The notes: generated from the letters alone by a model not told the origin. A stretch of 44,595 nt of DNA from an uncultured Nitrosomonadales bacterium (GCA_903892645.1 CAITJF010000156.1:1-44595); one strand, 5' to 3'. Positions 18,029 through 26,654 are shown, numbered from the stretch's first letter. Made by a program: numbers and translations.

Positions 18029-19543
18029 ATGTTAGCGGATCGCGCCGGCGGCATATTGCTGCATCTGACATCCCTTCCAGGTGCGTTCGGTGCGGGTGAC
18101 TTTGGCACGGATGCTTACAAATTTGTCGACTGGTTGGTAAGCGCCAACCAAACCTATTGGCAAGTTCTGCCCTTGGGCGAAATAGGCCCGGGAAACTCCC
18201 CGTACATGAGCAGTTCAGCCTTCGCCGGCAACATCCTGTTGATTGATCTCGCTGAATTGGCCAACCTGGGTTGGCTACTCCACGAGGACTTGATACCCCA
18301 TCCGGAATTTCGCGCCGACAGGGTAGATTTCGCACTCTTGCACTCGTTTCGCATGGAGCGGCTGCGCCGTGCCGCCGAGAGTTTTTTTATGAGCCGTCCC
18401 GATAAAATGCACAGGTCGTATGAAGAATTCTGCCTGGCAGAAGGCGAATGGCTGGAAGACTATGCATTATTCATGACGATTGCGGAGCGCGAAAATTGGC
18501 GCGAGTGGAATCACTGGCCGAAGGATATTGCACTTAGAAATTCGCAGGTGCTACATCGTCTTAAACAGGATTGCGCCGACAAAATTGGCTTCTGGAAATT
18601 CTGCCAATGGTGCTTTGCGCGCCAATGGTCAAGATTGAAGCATTATGCCAACGAGCGCGGCGTCCGCATCATCGGCGACGTGCCGATATTCGTGGCCTAT
18701 CAGAGTGCCGACGTGTGGTCGCACCAGAAGCTGTTTGAACTGGACGAAAATGGACGCCCATTCGTTGTCGCCGGTGTGCCGCCCGATTACTTCAGCGAGA
18801 CCGGGCAACTGTGGGGGAATCCGCTCTACCGCTGGGATGTTCACAAGGAGACCGGTTACGCTTGGTGGATAGCGCGTTTACGATATGCACTCCGGCAAGC
18901 AGACATGGTGCGGGTCGATCATTTCCGCGGCTTTGCCGCTTACTGGGAGATTCCGGCAGATGCCCCCAACGCCATTGTCGGCAAGTGGGAGCCAGGCCCC
19001 GGAGAGAAGCTATTTGCAGCATTTGAACAAGCTTTTCCGCGCCTGCCCATCATCGCCGAAGACCTGGGTTTGATCACCCCAGATGTGCTGGAACTGCGCG
19101 ATCAATTCAAGCTGCCCGGTATGCGTGTCCTGCAGTTCGCATTTGGCAATGGGGAGGCCAACCCCTTCTTGCCGCACCATTACGTGCCCAACACCGTCGC
19201 CTACACGGGAACTCACGACAATGACACCAGCATTGGCTGGTGGAACTCCTTGTCCGACCATGAGAAAATTTTTGCCCGGCAGTATCTCAGCATGGACAGC
19301 GACAGTGAGGCGATTAATTGGGTCATGATGCACGCCCTTTCCAAATCAGTGGCAAATATAGTCATCTTCCCCATGCAGGATGTGCTCGGCCTTTCCAGCG
19401 AACATCGCATGAACTTTCCAGGCCGACCGACCCGAAACTGGGAATGGCGTTTTTCATGGGACATGATCAAGCTGGAGCATACCTTGGCATTGGCGGAAAT
19501 GACTACTGAATACGGGCGCAGTGGTGAAAGTGCATTGAAATAA
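18029..19543 (+). CDS. malQ: 4-alpha-glucanotransferase (GH77, amylomaltase)
   Basis: MalQ transfers alpha-1,4-glucan segments between maltodextrins; 504 residues, the short bacterial/plant D-enzyme type. Typical features: RAGGILLHLTSLPG at the start, GNSPYMSSSAFAGN, DVPIFVAYQSADVW, VRVDHFRGF with the nucleophile Asp, IIAEDLG with the acid/base Glu, and YTGTHDNDT with the third Asp. The start ATG 18029 has no clear ribosome binding site and lies 8 bp after the GH57 stop, so translational coupling is likely. An IS5-type element is inserted about 117 bp downstream. Confidence 0.94.
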   Translation: MLADRAGGILLHLTSLPGAFGAGDFGTDAYKFVDWLVSANQTYWQVLPLGEIGPGNSPYMSSSAFAGNILLIDLAELANLGWLLHEDLIPHPEFRADRVDFALLHSFRMERLRRAAESFFMSRPDKMHRSYEEFCLAEGEWLEDYALFMTIAERENWREWNHWPKDIALRNSQVLHRLKQDCADKIGFWKFCQWCFARQWSRLKHYANERGVRIIGDVPIFVAYQSADVWSHQKLFELDENGRPFVVAGVPPDYFSETGQLWGNPLYRWDVHKETGYAWWIARLRYALRQADMVRVDHFRGFAAYWEIPADAPNAIVGKWEPGPGEKLFAAFEQAFPRLPIIAEDLGLITPDVLELRDQFKLPGMRVLQFAFGNGEANPFLPHHYVPNTVAYTGTHDNDTSIGWWNSLSDHEKIFARQYLSMDSDSEAINWVMMHALSKSVANIVIFPMQDVLGLSSEHRMNFPGRPTRNWEWRFSWDMIKLEHTLALAEMTTEYGRSGESALK

Positions 19544-19698
19544 CATACCTCGCAGCAGTACAGCGGCATCGCTTCTGCGCAGGATATGGTAGCGGCTGAG
19601 CATGTACAGACCTTGTTCCTCAATATTTTTTGCTGGAAGGCAAGACGGCTGAACTGTTATTAAGGAAACGCTGAACAAGTCAGCGAACTGAATGGGCT

Positions 19699-20625
19699 AT
19701 GCGCTATATGCGGAATGCAAATCAGATGAGAGTCAATCGTATGAAGCAAGCGACACTGGCAATGATGAATAACGGATTCGAGGCATATAGGAAGGCGACG
19801 CGCAAAGCGGAGTTTCTGTCACGTATGGACACCTTGGTTCCTTGGGCTGAATTCTGCGCGGTGATCGAACCGCACTACCCGAAGGCGGGAGATGGCCGCC
19901 GCCCAGTCGGATTGGAACGGATGCTCAGAATGTATTTCATCGCCAACTGGTTCAACCTGTCCGATGTGGCCTGTGAAGATGCGCTGTACGACGTACAGGC
20001 ATTTCGTGACTTCTGCCAATTCGATCTGGGGCGCGAGCGCGTACCGGATGCCACGACTCTACTGAAGCTCTCAGGTGGCACGATCGTCGATGCCACCATC
20101 ATTGTCGCCCCGAGTTCGACCAAGAACGCAGACAACGCCCGTGATCCCGAGATGCACCAGACCAAGAAGGGCAACCAATGGCACTTCGGTATGAAGGTAC
20201 ACATTGGAGTAGATAGCAAAACCGGCCTTACCCACAGCGCGAGCATCACCTCCGCCAATGTGCATGACAGCCAGGAGTTGCCGAACCTGCTACATGGCAA
20301 CGAGACGCGACTGTATGGTGACAGCGCCTACATTGGCCAGAAAGAAGTGCTCAAACAGATTGCACCGAAGGTGCGTGACTTCACCAATAAACGAGCCAGC
20401 CGCAACACACCATTGACCGATGCGGACAAGGAAACCAACCGCAGGAAATCACAGGTGCGAGCCAAAGTCGAACACCCGTTCCGTCCGCTGAAGAGTATCT
20501 ATGGATTTGCCAAGGTGCGCTATCGCGGCTTGATGAAGAATGCCAACCGTGCGTTCGCTTTGCTTGCTTTAATCAATCTCGACAAATGGGGATTGCCTCT
20601 GGCAGGACAGGTGCGCCCAGCGTGA
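19699..20625 (+). CDS. IS5-family transposase with internal deletion
   Basis: The frame has 308 residues from ATG 19699; the family-like start is probably Met at 19741 (MKQATLAMMNNGFEAYRK). DDE residues are visible: Asp in GGTIVDATII, Asp in YGDSAYIG, and Glu in RAKVEHPFR. Homologues of this type carry about 30 residues between TTLLKF and SGGTIVDATI (a helix ending near LSGGTIVDAT). Here they join directly as TTLLKLSGGTIVDATI at about 20056-20090. The frame is kept, so this looks like a clean in-frame deletion just before the first catalytic Asp; activity is doubtful. The size of the loss is from memory of the family, not an alignment. Confidence 0.85.
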   Translation: MRYMRNANQMRVNRMKQATLAMMNNGFEAYRKATRKAEFLSRMDTLVPWAEFCAVIEPHYPKAGDGRRPVGLERMLRMYFIANWFNLSDVACEDALYDVQAFRDFCQFDLGRERVPDATTLLKLSGGTIVDATIIVAPSSTKNADNARDPEMHQTKKGNQWHFGMKVHIGVDSKTGLTHSASITSANVHDSQELPNLLHGNETRLYGDSAYIGQKEVLKQIAPKVRDFTNKRASRNTPLTDADKETNRRKSQVRAKVEHPFRPLKSIYGFAKVRYRGLMKNANRAFALLALINLDKWGLPLAGQVRPA

Positions 20626-20643
20626 GCAAAATGATGGAGAAAT

Positions 20644-20666
20644 CCCCGGCATGAAGCCTGCCGGGG
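20644..20666 (+). terminator. Hairpin after the IS5 transposase
   Basis: CCCCGGCA at 20644-20651 pairs with TGCCGGGG at 20659-20666 across a 7-base loop, 19 bases after the transposase stop. The stem is strong, but no T-run follows, so it may be a terminator or a structure that blocks read-through within the element. Confidence 0.5.
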
Positions 20667-20736
20667 TGAGATAGCGATGAAAATGGATCAACTTTTTAAT
20701 AATTCGGGCACGTCTGAACTCTGCTTCGATACTTGT

Positions 20737-21456
20737 TCAGCGTTTCCTTAGTAGCGTAGCTTCGAGGTAAACATCCACCCCACCTGCAGGAGTGATGGTC
20801 GTAGCGGGGATGCTTATCCCATTGCGCCAATTCGTTATTGCCTGCTGCTTTGCGGCGCCCGTTACCAGAAATATTACTTGATGCGCTGCTCCCAAGCGGC
20901 ATGCGCTGAGCGAGACGCGTTGCGGCGGCGGCTTGGGCGAGTCGAATACCGCAATAGCGGCTGGAGCATTCGGCGTGTTGCCCAGTTCGTGACCGGGAAA
21001 CAGGCTGGCGGTGTGGCCGTCTTCACCCAGTCCCAGCAGTACCAAGTCAAAAAAATCAATTTCTTCCGCTATTCGCGCATAAGCGCTGGCTGCATTCTGC
21101 GCACCCATCTCCGCAGGAATAGGGTGAATCTGATCGGGCGGAATGGCGACATGATCCAGCCATGCCTGCGCGGCCATGCGGCTGTTGCGCTCCGCATGAT
21201 CGGGCGGCAGGCAGCGCTCGTCGCCGAAATACACATGCCATGCAGCCCAGTCTGTGTCGGCCTTGCGCAGCAACTCATATACCCGGCGCGGTGATGTGCC
21301 ACCGGCCAGCACGATATGGAATACCCCGCGCTGGCTGATGGCCTGCTGCGCGGCGCGCAGTATCGCTTGTGCTGCCGCCTGCTCCAGTTCGGCGGTTGTG
21401 CTGTAATCGTGCCAGCGGCATTGTTGCGGTGGAGCGCTGTTTGTTAATAAAGGCAT
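20737..21456 (-). CDS. pgl: 6-phosphogluconolactonase (DevB type), C-terminus rewritten by IS
   Basis: Pgl hydrolyses 6-phosphogluconolactone in the oxidative pentose phosphate pathway; 239 residues from ATG 21456 (a GTG at 21507 is less likely). Family motifs: LAGGTSPRRVYELL, WHVYFGDERCLP, LGLGEDGHTASLFPG and TPAGGVDVYL. The final codons AGG-AAA-CGC-TGA (20737-20748) lie inside the right inverted repeat of the IS5 element, so the insertion supplies the last three residues (RKR) and the stop. All recognised motifs precede this point, and the length is near the family norm, so activity is probably kept. The gene is divergent from gnd-zwf-glk, whose products act on either side of it. Confidence 0.9.
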   Translation of the reverse strand: MPLLTNSAPPQQCRWHDYSTTAELEQAAAQAILRAAQQAISQRGVFHIVLAGGTSPRRVYELLRKADTDWAAWHVYFGDERCLPPDHAERNSRMAAQAWLDHVAIPPDQIHPIPAEMGAQNAASAYARIAEEIDFFDLVLLGLGEDGHTASLFPGHELGNTPNAPAAIAVFDSPKPPPQRVSLSACRLGAAHQVIFLVTGAAKQQAITNWRNGISIPATTITPAGGVDVYLEATLLRKR

Positions 21457-21548
21457 ATAATCAGTTTGGTATTTATGATAACAATGATGCGATTCTACGG
21501 CTGGCACGAATTGGTTGCGTGATTTAATTGTTTCTTCAGGGGGATTTT

Positions 21549-22463
21549 ATGCAAATGGCGATGATAGGGCTGGGCAAAATGGGCGGCAACATGGTGCGCA
21601 GGTTGTGCCGGGGCGGCATTGAGGTGGTGGGGTATGACCGTGCCTCTGAGGTGGTCTCACAGCTTGCCAAAGAGGAGGGCATGCTGGCCGCTACCTCGGT
21701 TGAGGATGCTGTCACAAAATTATCCGGCCCGCGCGTGGTGTGGCTGATGTTGCCGAGCGGCGATCCGACCGAGCAGCAAATTCGCGCGCTTGCGCCGCTG
21801 CTGTCGAAAGGCGATATCATCGTGGACGGTGGCAACTCGAATTACCACGACAGCCAGCGGCGCGGCGCGTGGCTGGCGGAGCGTGGCATCGGCTTCATGG
21901 ATTCCGGTACTTCCGGCGGTATATGGGGACTGGAAAACGGCTATTGTCTGATGGTGGGAGCGACTGCGGAAGTAGCGCAAATAATGGCTCCCATCCTCAA
22001 GGTGCTGGCGCCATCCGCGGATCGCGGCTGGGCGCATGTGGGGCCGGTCGGTGCGGGACACTTCACCAAGATGATCCACAATGGCATCGAGTACGGCATG
22101 ATGCAGTCCTTCGCCGAAGGGCTGGAATTGCTGCGCGGCAAGAAGGAATTTGAGCTGGATCTGGCGCAGATTACCGAGCTGTGGCGGCACAGTTCGGTGG
22201 TGCGTAGCTGGTTGCTTGATCTCACTGCAGAAGCGCTGAAGCATGACCAGAAATTGACGGGAGTGGCGCCTTATGTGCCGGATTCCGGCGAAGGCCGCTG
22301 GACGGTGGTGGAGGCGATAGATCAAGGCGTCGCCGCGCCGGTGCTGACACTGGCGTTGCAGATGCGCTTTACCAGCCAGGACGGAACTGGTTACGGTTAT
22401 CGTTTGTTATCCACCATGCGCAATGCCTTCGGCGGACACGCAGTTAAACACACGAACGGATAG
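21549..22463 (+). CDS. gnd: 6-phosphogluconate dehydrogenase, decarboxylating (short form)
   Basis: Gnd oxidises 6-phosphogluconate to ribulose-5-phosphate, CO2 and NAD(P)H. From ATG 21549 it has 304 residues, the short class (about 300 residues) rather than the 470-residue E. coli type. The N-terminal Rossmann motif is MAMIGLGKMGGNMVRRL. Substrate-binding segments are VDGGNSNYHDSQRR, MDSGTSGGIWGLENGYCLMVGG-like, and GAGHFTKMIHNGIEYGMMQ with the catalytic Lys. AGGGGGATTTT before the ATG is a good ribosome binding site and excludes the upstream in-frame TTG at 21528. zwf follows after 12 bp. Confidence 0.93.
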   Translation: MQMAMIGLGKMGGNMVRRLCRGGIEVVGYDRASEVVSQLAKEEGMLAATSVEDAVTKLSGPRVVWLMLPSGDPTEQQIRALAPLLSKGDIIVDGGNSNYHDSQRRGAWLAERGIGFMDSGTSGGIWGLENGYCLMVGATAEVAQIMAPILKVLAPSADRGWAHVGPVGAGHFTKMIHNGIEYGMMQSFAEGLELLRGKKEFELDLAQITELWRHSSVVRSWLLDLTAEALKHDQKLTGVAPYVPDSGEGRWTVVEAIDQGVAAPVLTLALQMRFTSQDGTGYGYRLLSTMRNAFGGHAVKHTNG

Positions 22464-22475
22464 GGCGCCCTAAAA

Positions 22476-23981
22476 ATGAAAACCATCGAACCTTGTACGC
22501 TGGTGATCTTCGGCGCGGCCGGCAACCTGAGTCGGCTCAAGCTGATCCCGTCGCTGTTTCGCCTGGAGATGGCCAAGCGATTGCCGGAGCATGTGGTCAT
22601 ACTCGGTTGCAGCATCGAGCTGCGGCAGCGCGAGGAATGGATAGCCGAGGTCGTCAAGATGCTGGAGCCGGTCTATCCGCAGGGGATAGACAAACCAGCG
22701 CTGGAACGCTTTTGCGCCCGCATGCACTACCACGCCATTCCGCCCGGCGATAACGCAGCCTATCAGCGCCTGCAGCAGTTGCTGGAAGGGAATAAGACCT
22801 TCCCGCCCAATATGGTGTTTTACATGTCGGTCAGCCCGGCTGCGTTTCCGGATATCGTTGATAAATTGGGTAACGTGGAATTGCTCAAACAGAAACACGG
22901 CTGGCGCCGGGTGGTAATCGAAAAGCCCTTTGGCTACGATTTGTTGAGTGCACAGACTCTGCAAGGGAGCTTGTACAAGCATCTGAACGAACCGCAGATT
23001 TACCGCATTGACCATTATCTCGGCAAAGGCACGGTGCAGAACGTGATGGTATTCCGCTTCGCCAACCTGCTGCTGGAGCCGCTGTGGAACCACCATTACA
23101 TTGATCACGTGCAAATCACCCAATCCGAGACATTGGGTATTGGAGGGCGTGCTGGTTACTATGAAGGAGCCGGTGCGCTGCGCGACATGATCCAGAGCCA
23201 CTTGTTGCAGTTGATGGCTTTGGTGGCGATGGAACCGCCATTGACAATATCCGCCGAGCACTTGCGCGATGAAAAAGTGAAAGTACTGAAGGCGATACGG
23301 CCAATCACGCAAAATTCGGTGCATGCCCATGCGTTCCGCGCGCAGTACACCAGCGGCACTATGGATGGCCAGACGGTTCCCGGCTATCTGGAGGAGGATG
23401 GCGTGGCAGCGGATAGCACCACGGAAACTTATGCGGCAATAAAATTGTTTGTTGATAACTGGCGTTGGGCTGGGGTGCCGTTCTACCTGCGCACCGGCAA
23501 GCGCATGGCGGAGAACAGTTCGGCAATTTGCATCCGCTTCAAGAATCCGCCGCAGGATTTGCTGCGCCGCACGCGCAATGGCCCGCCGCAGCCGAACTGG
23601 ATCATGCTGGGCATCCAGCCCGATGACTGCATGAAAATGGAATTACAGGTCAAGATGCCGGGGCTGGACTTGCATACCCGCGCCATCAGCCTGGATGCTA
23701 CTTACCGCAAGGATAGTGACGAAGATTTCGACGCTTATGCCGGCCTGTTGCTGGACGTAATGCAAGGCGACCCTTCGTTGTTCCTGCGCATTGATGAAGT
23801 GGAAGCGGCATGGCGTGTGGTGGATCCCATCCTCAAGGTATGGGCGATGGAGCGCGACTTCATCAACACTTATCCGGCAGGCAGTTGGGGGCCTCGCGGC
23901 ACGTACCGGCTATTTGACCGCGAAGATCAGTTCTGGCGTCATTCATTAAATCTGGATGGCGCCGATTTGCTGGCCTACTGA
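22476..23981 (+). CDS. zwf: Glucose-6-phosphate 1-dehydrogenase
   Basis: Zwf oxidises glucose-6-phosphate to 6-phosphogluconolactone with NAD(P)+, the first step of the oxidative pentose phosphate and Entner-Doudoroff routes; 501 residues. It shows the nucleotide-binding start LVIFGAAGNLSRLKLIPSLF, the VVIEKPFGYD segment, the active-site signature RIDHYLGKGTVQN with the catalytic His, and the lower-domain RTGKRM. It is the second gene of gnd-zwf-glk and ends 5 bp before the GTG of glk. Confidence 0.96.
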   Translation: MKTIEPCTLVIFGAAGNLSRLKLIPSLFRLEMAKRLPEHVVILGCSIELRQREEWIAEVVKMLEPVYPQGIDKPALERFCARMHYHAIPPGDNAAYQRLQQLLEGNKTFPPNMVFYMSVSPAAFPDIVDKLGNVELLKQKHGWRRVVIEKPFGYDLLSAQTLQGSLYKHLNEPQIYRIDHYLGKGTVQNVMVFRFANLLLEPLWNHHYIDHVQITQSETLGIGGRAGYYEGAGALRDMIQSHLLQLMALVAMEPPLTISAEHLRDEKVKVLKAIRPITQNSVHAHAFRAQYTSGTMDGQTVPGYLEEDGVAADSTTETYAAIKLFVDNWRWAGVPFYLRTGKRMAENSSAICIRFKNPPQDLLRRTRNGPPQPNWIMLGIQPDDCMKMELQVKMPGLDLHTRAISLDATYRKDSDEDFDAYAGLLLDVMQGDPSLFLRIDEVEAAWRVVDPILKVWAMERDFINTYPAGSWGPRGTYRLFDREDQFWRHSLNLDGADLLAY

Positions 23982-23986
23982 TAACC

Positions 23987-24970
23987 GTGAACTTTTTTCT
24001 TGCGGGCGACATAGGAGGCACCAAGACGCTGCTGCAGATCAGTGCGGCAGGCGGGGCGCGCGAGCCATTGCTGCAAAAATCCTATTTCAATGCAGGGTAC
24101 GCCGGGCTTGCGGAAATTCTGGAAGAATTCTTGTGCGAGGCGGGGGCATCCGACATCGCCGCTGCCTGCTTTGCGCTGGCTGGCCCCGTTTCCGGCAGGC
24201 GGGTAAAGCTGACCAACCTGCCGTGGGAGGTGGATGCGGATGCACTGGCCGCGCGCTTTGCCATTGGCCGCGTATCCCTGACCAACGATTTCGAGGCCGT
24301 TGGATTGGGTGTTGCGGCATTGCAGCCAGCCGACCTGCTGACTTTGCAAGCAGGTAAGCCGCAAACACAAGGTGTGCGCGTGGTGGTCGGGGCGGGCACC
24401 GGTCTGGGAGTAGCCTGGTTGTCCTGGCAGGATGACAGTTATGCGGTGCATCCCTCCGAGGGCGGGCATATGGATTTTGCCCCGGTCGATACCATCCAAT
24501 ACGAGTTGTTGCAGTATTTGCAGCAACGCCACGGTCATGTTTCCTATGAGCGCATTGCTTCCGGCACCGGCATAGTGGCGATTATTCAATTTCTGCGCGA
24601 TACGGGTCGAGGTATGCCATCGGCGCAGCTTGTTGCAGCGATGGGAGAGGGTGATGCTGCGGCTGCGATAACACAATTTGCGCAACAGGGCGATGAACCC
24701 ATCGCACGCATGGCACTGGATTTGTTCCTTCAGATTTATGGTGCGTTCGTGGGCAATGTGGCGCTTGCCGTACTGCCGCGTGGCGGCATCTATGTGGCAG
24801 GGGGAATTGCGGGAAAAATTGCCGCAACCATGCGGCAAGGAGCGTTCCTGCACTCCTTCCTGAACAAGGGGCGTTTTACCGGGCTGCTCAAATCCCTGCC
24901 GTTGCACATCGTGGTCAATCCGCAAATCGGTTTGCTGGGCGCCGGCCTGACTGCACAGCGCATGGTCTGA
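23987..24970 (+). CDS. glk: Glucokinase
   Basis: Glk phosphorylates free glucose with ATP, feeding zwf or pgi; 327 residues in the proteobacterial Glk family. The ATP phosphate-binding loop is at the N-terminus (AGDIGGTKTLLQ), followed by AGPVSGRRVKLTNLPWEVD, LTNDFEAVGLG with the catalytic Asp, VGAGTGLGVAWL, and SEGGHMDFAP. It starts with GTG at 23987, five bases after the zwf stop. Glucose released from glycogen turnover by the nearby glucan enzymes could be its substrate. Confidence 0.93.
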   Translation: MNFFLAGDIGGTKTLLQISAAGGAREPLLQKSYFNAGYAGLAEILEEFLCEAGASDIAAACFALAGPVSGRRVKLTNLPWEVDADALAARFAIGRVSLTNDFEAVGLGVAALQPADLLTLQAGKPQTQGVRVVVGAGTGLGVAWLSWQDDSYAVHPSEGGHMDFAPVDTIQYELLQYLQQRHGHVSYERIASGTGIVAIIQFLRDTGRGMPSAQLVAAMGEGDAAAAITQFAQQGDEPIARMALDLFLQIYGAFVGNVALAVLPRGGIYVAGGIAGKIAATMRQGAFLHSFLNKGRFTGLLKSLPLHIVVNPQIGLLGAGLTAQRMV

Positions 24971-24973
24971 GGC

Positions 24974-25411
24974 ATGGCGTCAGTCGAAAAATCGGTGCTG
25001 ATCCCATATAGTGCGGAACAGATGTTCATGCTGGTGGACAATGTGGCGGATTACCCAAAGTTCCTCCCTTGGTGCGGCGGGGCCAGCGTCAGTTCGGTGG
25101 ATGGCGACACCGTGCATGCGACGGTGCATATTGATTATCACCACATCAAGCAGAGCTTCACCACGGAGAATGTGCGTCAGGCTCCCCATTGCATTGATAT
25201 CACGTTGAAGGATGGCCCGTTCCAGCATCTCGACGGCAGCTGGCATTTCATACCGCTTTCCGAATCTGCCTGTAAAATAGAGCTCAAGTTGCATTATGAG
25301 TTTTCCCACAAGCTGCTGGAAAAAGTGTTCGGCCCTATTTTTCATTACATCACCAACAGTCTGGTGGATGCTTTTGTCCACCGTGCAGAAAAGGTTTATG
25401 CGAGCAAATGA
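24974..25411 (+). CDS. ratA: RatA/COQ10-like START-domain protein
   Basis: The protein has 145 residues in the SRPBCC (START-like) fold. ASVEKSVLIPYSAEQMFMLVDNVADYPKFLPWCGGASV is the conserved start of the YfjG/RatA/COQ10 family, with a C-terminal amphipathic helix (GPIFHYITNSLVDAFVHRAEKVY). E. coli RatA was described as a ribosome association toxin, whereas the mitochondrial homologue binds ubiquinone; which applies here is not clear. The next gene, rnfH, overlaps by 4 bases (ATGA), the usual ratA-rnfH pairing. It starts 3 bp after glk, so it probably shares its message. Confidence 0.85.
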   Translation: MASVEKSVLIPYSAEQMFMLVDNVADYPKFLPWCGGASVSSVDGDTVHATVHIDYHHIKQSFTTENVRQAPHCIDITLKDGPFQHLDGSWHFIPLSESACKIELKLHYEFSHKLLEKVFGPIFHYITNSLVDAFVHRAEKVYASK

Positions 25412-25725
25412 GCGACAAGATCAACATTGAAGTGGTGTATGCGTTGCCGCACGAGCAGATATTGTTGCAGCTGCAAATGCCGCAACACACCACCGTGGCC
25501 GAGGCAATCAAGCTTTCCGGCGTCATGGGAAAGTATCCGGACATTGACCAGGGCAAGAACAAGCTCGGCATTTTCGGAAAATTGACCAAGGCAGATGCGG
25601 TGTTGCGTGACAAGGATCGTATAGAGGTTTATCGCCCGCTGCTTGCCGACCCGAAAGAAGTGCGCCGCAAACGGGCGGAAGAAGGCAGGGCCATGAAGAG
25701 GGGCGGCGGCGAAGCCGCTGCTTGA
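25408..25725 (+). CDS. rnfH: RnfH-family ubiquitin-like protein
   Basis: The protein has 105 residues in the UPF0125/RnfH family, a beta-grasp fold similar to MoaD/ThiS but without the C-terminal GlyGly. Recognisable parts are INIEVVYALPHEQILLQLQ, TTVAEAIKLSGV, NKLGIFGKLTKAD and DRIEVYRPLLADPKEVRRKRAEEG. The ATG overlaps the stop of the RatA-like gene. Function is unsettled; the name reflects linkage with rnf genes in other organisms, and none are present here. Confidence 0.88.
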   Translation: MSDKINIEVVYALPHEQILLQLQMPQHTTVAEAIKLSGVMGKYPDIDQGKNKLGIFGKLTKADAVLRDKDRIEVYRPLLADPKEVRRKRAEEGRAMKRGGGEAAA

Positions 25726-25730
25726 TTGCC

Positions 25731-26585
25731 ATGCTGGATTACGACCTGCATTGCCATTCCACTGTTTCCGATGGATTGTTGACGCCAACCGATCTGGTGG
25801 CGCGGGCTGCCGGGCGCGGGTTGAAATTTCTTGCGTTGACCGACCACGATGATGTCGACGGCTTGGCCGAGGCAGCGCAGGCCGCTGCACAGCACGGTAT
25901 CCAGTTCATCAACGGGGTGGAAGTTTCGGTGAGCTGGCGCAGCCACACCCTGCACATCGTCGGCCTGAATATTGATCCCACGTACCCGCCGCTGGCAGAA
26001 GGCCTGCGCGCCATCCGCAACGGGCGTGGCGCGCGCGCGGAACTGATGGCGCAATCGTTGGCCAAGGTTGGAATCGGCGGGGCGCTGGAAGGCGCCTACC
26101 GTTATGCGGCCAACCCAAGCATTATCGGACGCACGCACTTTGCCCGTTTTCTGGTGGAGAGTGGTTACTCCAAGGATGTGCGCAGTGTGTTCAATAATTA
26201 CCTGGTCAAGGGGAAACCGGGCTACGTGTCGCATCAGTGGGTAACGTTGCCGGATGTGGTTAGCTGGATACGCGGCGGCGGCGGCGTTGCCGTGCTGGCG
26301 CATCCAGGCCGTTACACTGCCGGCCGCAAGAAAATGGGCAGCACAACCTTGCGTGAGTTGCTGCGCGAATTTACCGATTTGGGCGGACAGGGGATCGAGG
26401 TGGTGAGCGGCGCCCACACGCCCGAGCAATATGCCGAGTTTGCCCGTTACGCCGAAGAGTTCGGTTTATTCGCCTCGTGCGGCTCGGATTTTCATGGCCC
26501 CGGTGAAAGCTACCGTGACTTGGGAGGCTTGCCCGATTTTCCGTTGGGCTGTCGCCCGGTGTGGCAGTTGTGGGAAGCAAAATAA
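25731..26585 (+). CDS. PHP-domain phosphoesterase (RNase AM / YciV type)
   Basis: The protein has 284 residues from ATG 25731, 5 bp after rnfH; an in-frame TTG at 25722 would overlap the rnfH stop. Metal-binding PHP motifs are clear: DLHCHSTVSDG at residues 4-14, ALTDHDDVDG near 40, VLAHPGRY, and CGSDFHGPG near the end. The family (YciV/TrpH) hydrolyses 3',5'-nucleoside bisphosphates and trims 5' ends of RNA fragments. It lies in a line of plus-strand housekeeping genes, and a palindrome at 26589-26627 separates it from the next gene. Confidence 0.88.
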   Translation: MLDYDLHCHSTVSDGLLTPTDLVARAAGRGLKFLALTDHDDVDGLAEAAQAAAQHGIQFINGVEVSVSWRSHTLHIVGLNIDPTYPPLAEGLRAIRNGRGARAELMAQSLAKVGIGGALEGAYRYAANPSIIGRTHFARFLVESGYSKDVRSVFNNYLVKGKPGYVSHQWVTLPDVVSWIRGGGGVAVLAHPGRYTAGRKKMGSTTLRELLREFTDLGGQGIEVVSGAHTPEQYAEFARYAEEFGLFASCGSDFHGPGESYRDLGGLPDFPLGCRPVWQLWEAK

Positions 26586-26588
26586 TAT

Positions 26589-26627
26589 GTAGGTTGGGTT
26601 ACGCGAAAAATCCGTTACCCAACCTAC
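26589..26627. repeat. Palindromic intergenic repeat
   Basis: GTAGGTTGGGT at 26589-26599 is matched exactly in reverse complement by ACCCAACCTAC at 26617-26627, and the pairing continues inward with one mismatch. It lies just after the PHP gene stop. Without a T-run it resembles a dispersed REP-type hairpin more than a plain terminator. Confidence 0.6.
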
Positions 26628-26654
26628 GGAACGAGATTCAATAAGGAATATTTT

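Larger units (their letters stand above)
19661..20750 (+). mobile_element. IS5-family insertion sequence with perfect 20-bp terminal repeats
   Basis: TAAGGAAACGCTGAACAAGT at 19661-19680 is repeated as its exact reverse complement at 20731-20750. The outermost TA is present on both sides, so it could be either the last pair of the repeat or a 2-bp target duplication. The element is 1090 bp long with one transposase gene and, after it, an 8-bp-stem hairpin at 20644-20666. Its right end overlaps the 3' end of pgl. The transposase has an internal deletion, so the copy is probably not self-mobile, though its ends are intact and could be moved in trans. Confidence 0.92.

Noticed and set aside
19454-19678. 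Minus-strand frame between malQ and the IS left end
   Set aside because: It begins inside the IS inverted repeat and runs antisense to malQ; probably an artefact, though noted as the possible former tail of pgl.
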